Shown here one piece after another: positions 22,136-31,044 of a stretch of 64,000 nt of DNA. The stretch's first letter is position 1. Each line of letters opens with the position of its first letter. A model generated the notes under the pieces. The model was not told the DNA's origin. It was given only the letters and a program-made list of their open reading frames with translations, and made no database searches. The translations under genes were made by a program, and so were the position numbers. Source of the DNA: Diphasiastrum complanatum (Eukaryota; Streptophyta; Lycopodiopsida; Lycopodiales; Lycopodiaceae); the NCBI GenBank assembly GCA_029204225.1, contig CM055093.1, positions 27,501,566 to 27,565,565 on the forward strand, written 5' to 3'.

Positions 22136-23120
22136 CTAATTAAAAAAATGGACATATTCTGTCAGCGCCAGAGCCACAAGACCTACCATAGCCGCTTGGC
22201 CATTCCACGTCTCCGCTTTGAATGAACAGAAATCTTGCGATTTGCTTTCTGCCGAGATACCTTGGAAGAGTGGAATGAGCGACGCAGACGTAAACAGGAC
22301 TGCTGTGACGACAAACCATGAAAGCCCTCCGTTGTCTAACTGGCCCAGGAGACCTTGACCAGTAGCTATCTCTACTCCCAAGGCTGATACGAATCCCAGC
22401 ATGGCCAGTCTCCCGTTTATTTTCTCTGGTGCAGGTCCGGAAAAGGCGAATATATCACTGAAGTTGGTGCTCATCTGCAAGACAAGGGCAGACAGGGTCC
22501 GGGTTCGTTTCACCGAACATAAGTGAGAAATAGTCACGTACAAAGTGCATTCTAGTAAAAATAGAAGAAATGAATATAATTAACAAGCAGGGAAGTTTAA
22601 TTTGAATAATGTAGACAGTAGATTTATATAGATGCAATACCTTCTTAAGAGCAGCTGGGGTGGTAGAGGTTCTTCTTGATTCTGGATTATCCTAAAGGAG
22701 CATACAAACATGTTAAAGCTGCGTGAGATTCGACTGGCAGATCTAATATTACATGTGGACGACCTATTGTAGAATTTAAAAAGAAACCTGAAGTTCACCT
22801 TGCAAATACATCGAAACGAATGACTACATCACTCGGAACATGAATGATGAAAATGCTGGAAGATCTTCTAGTAACCAGCTCAACAGATAGTTAATTATAT
22901 CCAAAATTCAAGAACAAGAAATCTTTTCAGTTTTGAACTAAGAAAATATGGTTACCTTGGACATGCACGATAGACTAAGTCGAGGCAAGTTCCGATAACT
23001 TCCTAGAGAGGTTTTTGTGAGAGGAACTAGTTTTACGTGTTGCATCAAAGATCTACTGTTAACCTGCGTACTCTGCTGAGACTTGCCATACAGGGACGTT
23101 GGAAGGGTTAAAGCAGCCAT
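22136..23120 (-). CDS. ELIP: Early light-induced protein (ELIP), three exons
   Basis: Exons on the minus strand are 23120-22956, 22691-22641 and 22474-22136. All introns have GT-AG ends and phase 0, giving a 184-residue protein, the usual ELIP length. ELIPs are thylakoid membrane proteins of the chlorophyll a/b-binding superfamily, made under light stress to bind pigments and limit photo-oxidation. The first 55 residues, rich in Ser, Thr and basic residues, look like a chloroplast transit peptide. Helix I carries [20 protein letters not shown], with the Glu and Asn/Arg chlorophyll ligands. A middle hydrophobic helix follows ([18 protein letters not shown]), and helix III has [20 protein letters not shown], where Gln replaces the usual Arg. 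The gene is intact. The nearest transposon sequence is about 150-300 bp upstream. Confidence 0.95.
22475..22640 (-). other. ELIP intron 2
   Basis: 166 bp. The donor GT follows AAG AAG, and the acceptor TTGCAG directly precedes ATG AGC ACC. Phase 0. Confidence 0.85.
22692..22955 (-). other. ELIP intron 1
   Basis: 264 bp. The donor is AAG|GTAACC and the acceptor CTTTAG|GATAAT. Phase 0; stops lie in every frame inside. Confidence 0.85.
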
Positions 23121-23269
23121 TCCGAACTTCCGCTATTTGATAACTAGAATAAGATGTGTTTTCAAGTGCCCTTGAAATGAGTGCTTGAATGCAAGCTACT
23201 CCCTAGTCGCGTCAGTTATGGATGTTCAGACTCTGGTAAATAAGTCACCACTGATGAGAAGGAGATTGT

Positions 23270-23984
23270 AAGTTATGTATCATGATTGCTAGAATAAGAC
23301 ATGTTCTGTGATGCGTAGTCGAGTGTCTGGGATCCTGTAAAGGCGGTCACACAAAAGATAATTTGAAAACAGAAAATTGTTCGCGATAAAGAAGACGAAG
23401 AGGACGAACACAAATCAGTCGCACACACGCGCTCACGCGACATGGTATCAGAGCCAACAGGTTGTCACTAGTGATATCCCAGCAACGATTCTTCCAGACA
23501 ACATACTATGGCTACGACAATCCAGACCATAGTAGCAATCGGTCTCGATGGTGCAAATTACAGAATCTGGAAATTCAAAATCAAAACACTCCTGAAGGGC
23601 GAAGGCATCTGGTCGGTGACCGAGCTCTCAGAGATGCAGCCTCCAGAGGGAGACTCGAGGAGAGCTGAGTGGATCAGAAAGGATGAGCGTGCAATGGCGA
23701 TCATCGTTCGTCCATAAATGAAGATCTACTCATGCAGATTGAAGACTGTGAAAGCAGCCATGCAGCATTGGAATAAAAAGCATAAGTATGAAGTGAGGAC
23801 TGTAGCTTCAGTCATGCACCTTCACAATCAGCTGCAATCAATACGATGGGATGGCAACCAGTTGGATCAGTGGGATCCTGTAAGGGCTTCCACACAAAAG
23901 ATAATTAGAAGACAGAAACTGTTCGCGATAAAGAAGACGAAGTGGACGAACACGAATCAGTCCCACACACGCGCTCACGCGACA
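23270..23984 (+). mobile_element. Shrunken Copia derivative (LTR end, PBS, gag start, LTR end)
   Basis: An LTR 3' end finishing in GCTCACGCGACA at 23442 is followed by the PBS TGGTATCAGAGCC (23443-23455) and a short gag start. After about 430 bp the same LTR end recurs at about 23872-23984. The LTR matches the family whose 3' LTR ends at 44772 (CTTCCGCGACA), but the TATAAATAG seen there is TGTAAAGG here. The left limit is approximate. It sits just upstream of the ELIP start codon and may overlap its promoter. Confidence 0.75.
23508..23870 (+). pseudogene. Copia gag N-terminal fragment
   Basis: ATG at 23508 followed by the gag motif GLDGANYRIWKFKIKTLLKG. A stop at 23715-23717 comes after 69 codons. 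The following frame (KAAMQHWNKKHKYEVRTVAS) is unrelated or rearranged. No pol remains. Confidence 0.75.
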
Positions 23985-24084
23985 TGATTGACAATACCAA
24001 GCATCTTACCCATTTTAAATGTAACAGTGCAACCATTGTAAATTATGAAACATTTTTGGAAATAGACAAGTCTAAAAGGCATAC

Positions 24085-24380
24085 CTCATATAGAATACGA
24101 GCAAGCATAAAGCGAGTCAAAAGGTACCACATGGCATTTCCACGCTTCACCTCAATGGCCCTAGGGCTTTCCACTTCCGCCAACTCACTTTCAAAAAAGG
24201 TACTTGTAAAGTATTATGTCGAACATTCACAAAGTCAATGGATGCTATAAAGCTGATCTCCCAATTCAGTCTTGACCACCAATTTTGTTCAACGTACCCA
24301 AACGAAACACAAGTAAAAATCCAATGTTGAAAAACTCCAAAATTTGTAGTCAGAATACAATATAACTCTCTTGAATGACA
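24085..24380 (-). pseudogene. Disrupted host-like gene, downstream exon region
   Basis: On the minus strand an open stretch ends FMLARILYE at 24085, followed directly by a GTATGCC donor. It begins near 24204 (ESELAEVESPRAIEVKRGNA). Between 24204 and 24380 lies a probable intron. The exon piece adjoining the transposon (KPSVIQESYI) runs on from 30275 once the Gypsy insertion and one GAAGG copy are removed. No family is recognised. Splice sites and coding quality suggest a host gene rather than a transposon gene. Confidence 0.45.
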
Positions 24381-24385
24381 GAAGG

Positions 24386-25192
24386 TGTTAGCAACTGTGC
24401 TAACACAGAGAAAATAAAAAAATAATAAAACTCTGTGGCATGTGTTTTGTGAGACCATGTATGAGTATCTGTCAATAAACTTCAAGCCATGGCATGTGTT
24501 TTGTAAGTCCATGAGTAGAAGATTAAATAATAATAAAATAGCTTAAACTTAGATTTAGAACTTAGACTTAGGAAACTTAAGATTAGAAATATGTTATCTT
24601 AAGTTGTCCTAAGTTAAGAAAGTTGAAGTTCTAAATCCTAAGTTAGAAGTTCTAGAAAGGCTAGAAAGAGATTAGTCCCATAAGTTAGTAGACACTTATG
24701 GAAGACCCTCCTTGCCATAAAAGGAGAGGTATTTGCATTGTAAATAACACTTTTGAGATTAAGCTATCTTGCTCTCTATTTTGGAGAATTATCATTCTAT
24801 TTCATTTGTGTTCCCTTTGGAAAGGTGCATAGCTCGAGGGAAGGTGCTCGGGCCTCCTCTTGCCCCCTTTTCATCGGTTTTATTGTGGCATATTCGTTAT
24901 TGCTTATTTGTTTAGTATTAGCCGCAATCTCATTTTATTACCCTTCGGGTGTTAATCTAGGATTAGTCTAGTCACCTTGCTAGTTGGGTAAGCCTTAGCA
25001 AGGATTTTCATTGTTGTTACTAATTAGTTTATTTCCGTTTCAGGCACTAGTTGGGTAAGCCTTAGTGCTCTCATTCCTTCATATTTCTGTTGAAGCTTTT
25101 GTAGAAACTTAAAAAGTGGATGAATCTCTACATCCCTATACTATACCCGTAAGTAGATCTAGCCACCGCACTCACTAGAAATACTTCCAACA
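24386..25192 (+). repeat. Left LTR of element H
   Basis: 807 bp, TGTTAGCA...TTCCAACA, nearly identical to the right LTR. It is followed two bases later by the PBS. Confidence 0.95.
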
Positions 25193-26049
25193 TTGGCGTC
25201 GTTGTCACTTTTTAGGTATTTTTTCCCCTAGCTTCTTCTCCTTTTTTTTCTTTTATTTTTTGCTTCCGTGTTGTACATTTGCTTGTGTGCTTATCTCTAT
25301 CTACCAATAAACAGCACGCATCATCTCTTCAGGTCCTACACGAGCTGCGGGGCAGCTTCTCAAACCGGGGGGAAGCAACAAAAGAGCCAACTTGGGCATT
25401 TTCTTCAAAAGAAGTGACCCAAGTGAACTTTTTCACAACCAACCAAGTATATCAAAATTCGTCAATCTGTCTGCAGCCCTAACAGACCTGATCCTTCATT
25501 TTATCACCTCCACGAATTCTGACCACAGTCAGATTTTGAGAAAACAACCTGTTATACTGTCAAAATTCCTTCTTTCTCATCAAAATCTTTGTCTTAGAAT
25601 TCGCTGACTTCACTGAGGCTAAAACTCATTAAGATCAGTCCTTCAGCAGCTCCGCGAATTCTATCTCATGGATTTTACCCGTTTACTGACAGAACATCAC
25701 ATCTTTCTCTATATTCCCTATCTGCTAGTCAAACCTCTCTATTAGAATTCGCCATCAAGCCTAAGAATTCACCCTTACAGAGCACGATTTTCCTGTACTA
25801 TCCGTGAATTCAGAATTGCCAAATTTTTTCAAAAAAGCTAAAAAAAATCACTATTCTGACATTCAGAATACTTGTTCAGAATTTGCGAGTATTACAGTTA
25901 GATTTATCTGTCTTTCCACAATTTCTCAGCCTGTCCATGAATTCTATAACAATAAAAAAGACCAGTTTTTGTCCTACACCATCCATTCTGCAAGCAAACT
26001 GTCTTTTTTGTCAAGTACAGTCCTGCCCTGCTACTTTGTATTATGCATC
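25193..26049 (+). other. PBS and leader of element H
   Basis: The PBS TTGGCGTCGTTGTCAC starts at 25193. The roughly 840-bp leader contains many GAATTC-like words (AGAATTCGC, CACGAATTCT) spaced irregularly and no gene. Its frames are pyrimidine-rich on the plus strand. Confidence 0.6.
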
Positions 26050-27501
26050 ATGTCTCAGGACTGTGCTGAATCTTCTAATCCGACTCCTCCACGAATGGAA
26101 TGAAGAATTCCACGTATCGATGCACCAAAGTACGATGGCGAATCTGACCCAGTCCGATTTCTCCAAGACTTTGATAATGCATGCCGTTTTTATGGAGATA
26201 CCTCTAAAACTGAAAAGCTTCGCCTATTTCCCATGGTACTCTATGGCACCACCAAGGAGTGGTACTTGAATCTCAAAACTCCTAAACTTGCTTCTTGGAC
26301 CACCCTCAAGGACGCTCTCATCAAGTGTTTCAAACCATCCAAACTGACTCAGAGCCTGTTCATTCAAATTACTCATATCAAGATGCGTCGTGAAGAGTCT
26401 GTTTGAAACTACATTGAGCGTTTTAAACGTCTCAAAGTAGAATGTGTTGATGAAAATATCACTGTACGCATGGCCATAAAACTATTTTTAGTTGAATTGC
26501 CTAAAAACATCCGCCGTGAACTCAAACCAGTTGACCTTTATGATCAACTTAAAGATGTGATGACCGATGCTATCCATGAAGAAGACGAAGGTTCCGATGA
26601 TGATTTTGGCCATCGTGAAAAGAAATCTAAGAATCTGGATCGTCCTAAGTCTGATAATATTGCTCAATCTTCTGAACTTCTACATCAAATGGAAACCTGA
26701 CAAAAAGCTCAACAATCACATATGGATAAACTCACTACCGATTTCCAAACTGCCATGAAACAAATTGCTAAGAAATCCTTTCCAGCAAGAGAAAATGTCT
26801 GGTGTCCAATCTGCTCACAGCATCACACTGCTAATAAATGCCCTCAACTATGAAATCATTTCCCAGCAGCCACCAGACCCACCGTTTATCGAGCTTACGG
26901 CCCCTACCCGCCACAGCAACCTGTGCCACGACAAGGGGTTTACCAACCACGACCACCTACACCAAATCAATATCCATCCCCACGTGAACAGTTTGTTGTT
27001 AACCAACCTGCCCCACAAAATGTTGTTCATTATTTTGATTCGGATACCATCGATCCGGCCACCTACTATGTGGAAGACAATACTCAACCGCAATACTCTA
27101 CTGAAACGGTTGTTTGTTATACCTATGATTCTAATGCTCAACCACTGGATCCCAATGCCCAAGCTTATAATCCAAACCAAGCTGTCTTTGCCACACACCA
27201 ACTACCCGCAGTACGAGGATGCTTTATCTGTGCAGGTAAACATCCTAGTATTCGCTGTCCAGATAAACTCTGTTTCTCTCCAGCTTGTGAAAATTGTGGT
27301 ATTGAGCATCACATAAAGGATTGTCCATCCCGATCCAAACCTGCTGCTCCAATCTGTTCAGTGCAAGTAGAAACTTTACCAGCTGAAACTCATCCTGCTT
27401 GGGTCTTGACTCGGGCACAAACCCAATGCCAAGCCCCTACACTTGCACCCAACAAAACTCAACGCAGGCTGTTCCTCCAAGTGATGATTCAACCCCGATA
27501 G
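26050..27501 (+). pseudogene. Gypsy gag of element H, four in-frame TGA codons
   Basis: From ATG 26050 one frame of 484 codons is interrupted only by four stops, all TGA: after PPRME, EESV, LLHQMET and KCPQL. It encodes the retrotransposon gag domain (FYGDTSKTEKLRLFPM, GTTKEWYLNLK, KCFKPS, YIERFKRLKVEC, LVELPKNIRRELK) and an acidic stretch. A first knuckle-like CPICSQHHTANKC and a Pro/Gln/Tyr-rich linker follow, then CFICAGKHPSIRC and CENCGIEHHIKDC. A frameshift near 27500 leads into the protease frame. It forms the virus-like particle, if made at all. Confidence 0.88.
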
Positions 27502-28260
27502 TTTATCCCCACCCATCTGAAGAAATTCGGCTGCATCATAAGTATCGCCAGCAAATCTGTAATGCTGACCAACAATCTTCTTCTTTCCATAAAGTACCTC
27601 ACAAGCCCTTTGAAAGCAAAACCCTTGAAGGTACCAAAGTTTGGGGAGATTTACTACAAGCCAATGTCACTCTTCCCTTCCATGTCCTCTGGAAGAATGC
27701 TGGCTAGTGGAAACAATAGATCCAATCCAATACCACCACCATTATTGATGAGTTGTCTGAAATGCCCTTACATCTAACCAATCCACTCAACGAACGGGGC
27801 AACATCAAAATCCCATCTACCCATCATTAATCCCGTGAAGTTTTAGTAGTACTCGATGGAGGTTCCGGGGTTAATATCATTTCCACATTCCTCATGATGG
27901 AATGAAATCTGAGAGACAAGCTAGCCAAACCTACTTGTCAGCTTCGAATGGCTGATCAAAGTGTGGTCCGACCTACTGGTTTCCTTTCGCACGTGCTGAT
28001 CAAACTAGGAGGTCTCAAATTTTCTGTTGACCTTGTATTTTTTGATATTCCCAATAATGCCTATTCTTATGAATATTACTACTTGGTCGTCCATGGCTCA
28101 CCAATGCACGAGTCGTTCATGACTGGAGCAAAGCCCGAGTCACTTTTGGTAATCATGACAATTCTGTCACAATTGACTCAACGGGTAAACTCAAACCTGC
28201 ATGCATACATGACGAGGGATCCTCAACCACCAACTCAGTATTTGAGCCATACTAGTCCAG
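27502..28260 (+). pseudogene. Retropepsin-like domain of element H
   Basis: Plus-strand segments encode KPFESKTLEGTKVWGDLL, then VLVVLDGGSGVNIISTFLM at about 27839-27895, then CQLRMADQSVVRPTGFLSHV, LIKLGGLKFSVDLVFFDIP and a YLGRPWL-like tail disrupted by frameshift. The D-G-G-S active site is a known variant in plant Ty3 elements. Several stops and shifts make it non-functional. RT would normally follow; it does not. Confidence 0.75.
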
Positions 28261-29410
28261 CCACGAAAAAGGTCATTATGCTAAATCTACTGATATCATA
28301 AACTGGAGTCACAGTCTAGCTACCATTGATTGTGTGAATGTCGATTACTGTGCTCAACATCAGAATAATTGTACCTCTCCACACCCGATCGATCACGACC
28401 AATTATGCGATCTGGATACACTCATCATCAATATCAATTTTGTTGATATTCTTCCACGCAGCAGACGACCTTACTTCACCAGGCTTCCACCGCTTCTAAC
28501 CCCCTCGACACGACTAACGCCACCTTCATTCCACGACACTTTTCACCTGAATCACAACGCATTACAGAAGCTAACTCCTCGCCTCCTCTATCTCCTGATC
28601 CCGATCTACAAACCGCATACAAGATTGCCTTTGAAGCCCCCACCATCCGGCACGGAAGCATGCCCACAGAACCAAGCAAGGAGTTGTGTGTCTCTCAGGA
28701 GTTTGCAAAGAAGTACCCAACAACGAAAGAGCGAGGTGGCTACATACTGTCAGATTTGGACCTGTGGTAGACACATAAAGTAGCAGTCACACTTCTGGAT
28801 CCACAACATCTCTGGTGCCATCAGCTCTTCCTGCAAAGTAAGACCTCGATGGCACGGTATCTCGAAGCTCCCTCCTACATGCGCACCAATCCTTATTACT
28901 ATCCAGTAGCGAGACGAGAACCATTTCTTGCCACCAACGTCAAGAACAGAATCTTTTGGCCTAAGCTCACAGGAGTCGATACCGGCAACTTAGCAGAAGA
29001 CATGGTCACCAACTGCCGAGTCTTCTACCAAAAACACCATGGCAATCCTGATCGCGATGTTAGATATTTTGCGGATAATTGCGGCCTGGTGGCATTTCTG
29101 ACAGAACTCAGAGGTTTTTGGGATCGAGGGTTACCCCAATTGCCCTTGACATCAATAAACTCTTGCGCATGCAAGACGATCGTATCAACGTTGCAAGGCT
29201 CTATTATCGTGCTGCACTTACTTCCGCCTTGCACGTTGATATGGTGGAGCTATGGAAAACCCATAACTTTCTCCCGGGTATGCTCCATTATTACAAACCC
29301 ATGCCTTTCCTGAACAGATTACGGTGGCAAATGATGGAGGGCATCGGGATGACCATCTACCACTCCCCACAACAACAGTCTCGCCTCCAAGAAGCACAAA
29401 AAATCTAGGA
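28261..29410 (+). pseudogene. Unidentified 3' coding region of element H
   Basis: A degenerate coding region replaces pol. Readable blocks in order are DHDQLCDLDTLIININFVDI, then after a shift LSPDPDLQTAYKIAFEAPTI and KYPTTKERGGYILSDLDLW*. Next come VTLLDPQHLWCHQLFLQSKT, ARYLEAPSYMRTNPYYYPVA, CRVFYQKHHGNPDRDVRYFA and, after another shift, DINKLLRMQDDRINVARLYY and KTHNFLPGMLHYYKPMPFL. It ends at 29408, about 40 bp before the polypurine tract. The codon-level continuity across 1.1 kb argues for a once-real protein of about 350 residues. I recognise no domain. It may be a captured host gene or an accessory protein. Confidence 0.55.
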
Positions 29411-29462
29411 CGAAAAGGCGTCGATTGGTGTGGGACCACCAATCCAATAAGGAGGGGGATAA

Positions 29463-30269
29463 TGTTAGCAACTATGCTAACACAGAGAAAATAAAAAAAT
29501 AATAAAACTCTGTGGCATGTGTTTCGTAAGACCACGTATGAGTATCTGCCAATAAACTTCAAGCCATGGCATGTGTTTTGTAAGTCCATGAGTAGAAGCT
29601 TAAATACTAATAAAATAGCTTAAACTTAGATTTAGAACTTAGACTTAGGAAACTTAAGATTAGAAATATTTTATCTTAAGTTGTCCTAAGTTAAGAAAGT
29701 TGAAGCTCTAAATCCTAAGTTAGAAGTTCTAGAAAGGCTAGAAAGAGATTAGTCCCATAAGTTAGTAGACACTTATGGAAGACCCTCCTTGCCATAAAAG
29801 GAGAGGTATTTGCATTGTAAATAACACTTTTGAGATTAAGCTATCTTGCTCTCTATTTTGGAGAATTATCATTCTATTTCATTTGTGTTCCCTTTGGAAA
29901 GGTGCATAGCTCGAGGGGAGGTGCTCGGGCCTCCTCTTGTCTCCTTTTCATCGGTTTTATTGTGGCATGTTCATTATTCCTTATTTGTTTAGTATTAGCC
30001 ACAATCTCATTTTATTACCCTTCGGGTGTTAATTTAGGATTAGTCTAGTCACCTTGCTAGTTGGGTAAGCCTTAGCAAGGATTTTCATTGTTGTTACTAG
30101 TTAGCTTATTTCCGTTTCGGGCACTAGTTGGGTAAGCCTTAGTGCTCTCATTCCTTCATATTTATGTTGAAGCTTTTGTGAAAACTTGAAAAGTGGACGA
30201 ATCTCTACATCCCAATACTACACCTGTAAGTAGATCTAGCCACCGCACTCACTAGAAATACTTCCAATA
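29463..30269 (+). repeat. Right LTR of element H
   Basis: 807 bp; see the left LTR. Preceded by the purine tract at about 29448-29462. Confidence 0.95.
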
Positions 30270-30274
30270 GAAGG

Positions 30275-30770
30275 TTTCATATCCCTATTAATACAATTCA
30301 TAGACGACAATAGCGCCATGCCTATCTGAGCGTCTGGCTGAATGAAACTAGCACGCATGCAAACGTGCTTATTGATATCAGATTCAAATTCTTCATTTAT
30401 AACCTCCATCCAAGTTGAAAGCCTATGATTTCCATCCTAGCAAACAAACATCCGATCATGCATATCACTCCAATCATTGTTAGTTAACAGTGTTTGGTCA
30501 AATTCCGAGTTCATTTTCTCCCAAATGGCATCCCATTGTTTCTTTCCATGGTCTTTCACTAGAGCGGTATGCCCTATAGATGTGGTCATGGATAGCACAA
30601 AATCACCCTTCTCCATGATGTAATCATCCCACTTCATCTTTCATTTTCAGTCGCTGCCTATCCACAGTTTGAATGGCCTTATGTGGCAAAGTACGACACA
30701 ATGGAATCAAAGGCAGAGGAGATGCATGCAAAACCCTAAAACTATCAAGGATCTTACTGGTAGTATAGTT
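30275..30770 (-). pseudogene. Disrupted host-like gene, upstream exon
   Basis: Minus-strand coding of about 160 codons: ILDSFRVLHASPLPLIPLCR, then a one-base shift near 30637, then KWDDYIMEKGDFVLSMTTSI, KKQWDAIWEKMNSEFDQTLL, HDRMFVC*DGNHRLSTWMEV and CMRASFIQPDAQIGMALLSS. A TAG replaces an expected Trp before DGNHRL. The DGNHR motif is reminiscent of ParB/sulfiredoxin-like nucleotide-binding folds, but that is only a suggestion. It ends at the GAAGG target duplication of element H and resumes at 24380. Confidence 0.5.
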
Positions 30771-30809
30771 AGCTAATTTGCAAGCAATCTAACATCAATC
30801 AGATAAGCT

Positions 30810-31044
30810 GGAAACAAGAGAACACTTCTGAACTATATTAACAAAAGAGATTGAAAGGTACATATACACAATCTATTTTTTGTGGGGTACCGTTGCATGG
30901 CAGTTCGGTCCCCATTACGGGACACGTGTCCCGTTAAGCTGGCACTCATGCACACTATTACAAAAGTAGTAAAAAGCTCAAAATCACTTCTAAACATGGA
31001 ATGTCATGAACTGTAAGAGAAACTTGGGCTTACTTATTCTAACA
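30810..31044 (-). repeat. 3' LTR of the minus-strand Copia (lower end unresolved)
   Basis: On the minus strand the LTR starts TGTTAGAATAAG at 31044, just after the polypurine tract CTTAAGGGAGAG (31045-31056). It contains the perfect 18-bp palindrome ACGGGACACGTGTCCCGT near 30918-30935. The low-coordinate end is not defined. Confidence 0.6.

Larger units (their letters stand above)
24386..30269 (+). mobile_element. Complete Gypsy derivative without RT or integrase (element H)
   Basis: Two LTRs of exactly 807 bp (24386-25192, 29463-30269) are flanked by the duplication GAAGG (24381-24385, 30270-30274). The last dinucleotide of the right LTR is TA instead of CA. The PBS-like TGGCGTCGTTG follows the left LTR, and the polypurine tract AAGGAGGGGGATAA precedes the right one. 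The 4.3-kb interior encodes gag, a retropepsin-like domain and an unidentified 3' region, but no RT, RNase H or integrase. It resembles the gag-bearing non-autonomous LTR elements known in plants and must rely on enzymes from another element. It interrupts a host-like gene on the minus strand. Confidence 0.93.

Noticed and set aside
26848-27201. 117-codon minus-strand frame
   Set aside because: Shadow of the Pro-rich linker of the element H gag.
30918-30935. Perfect 18-bp palindrome as a terminator or origin
   Set aside because: It lies in an LTR, has no T-run or accessory sites, and similar ACGT palindromes occur in other LTRs. A factor-binding site is more likely.
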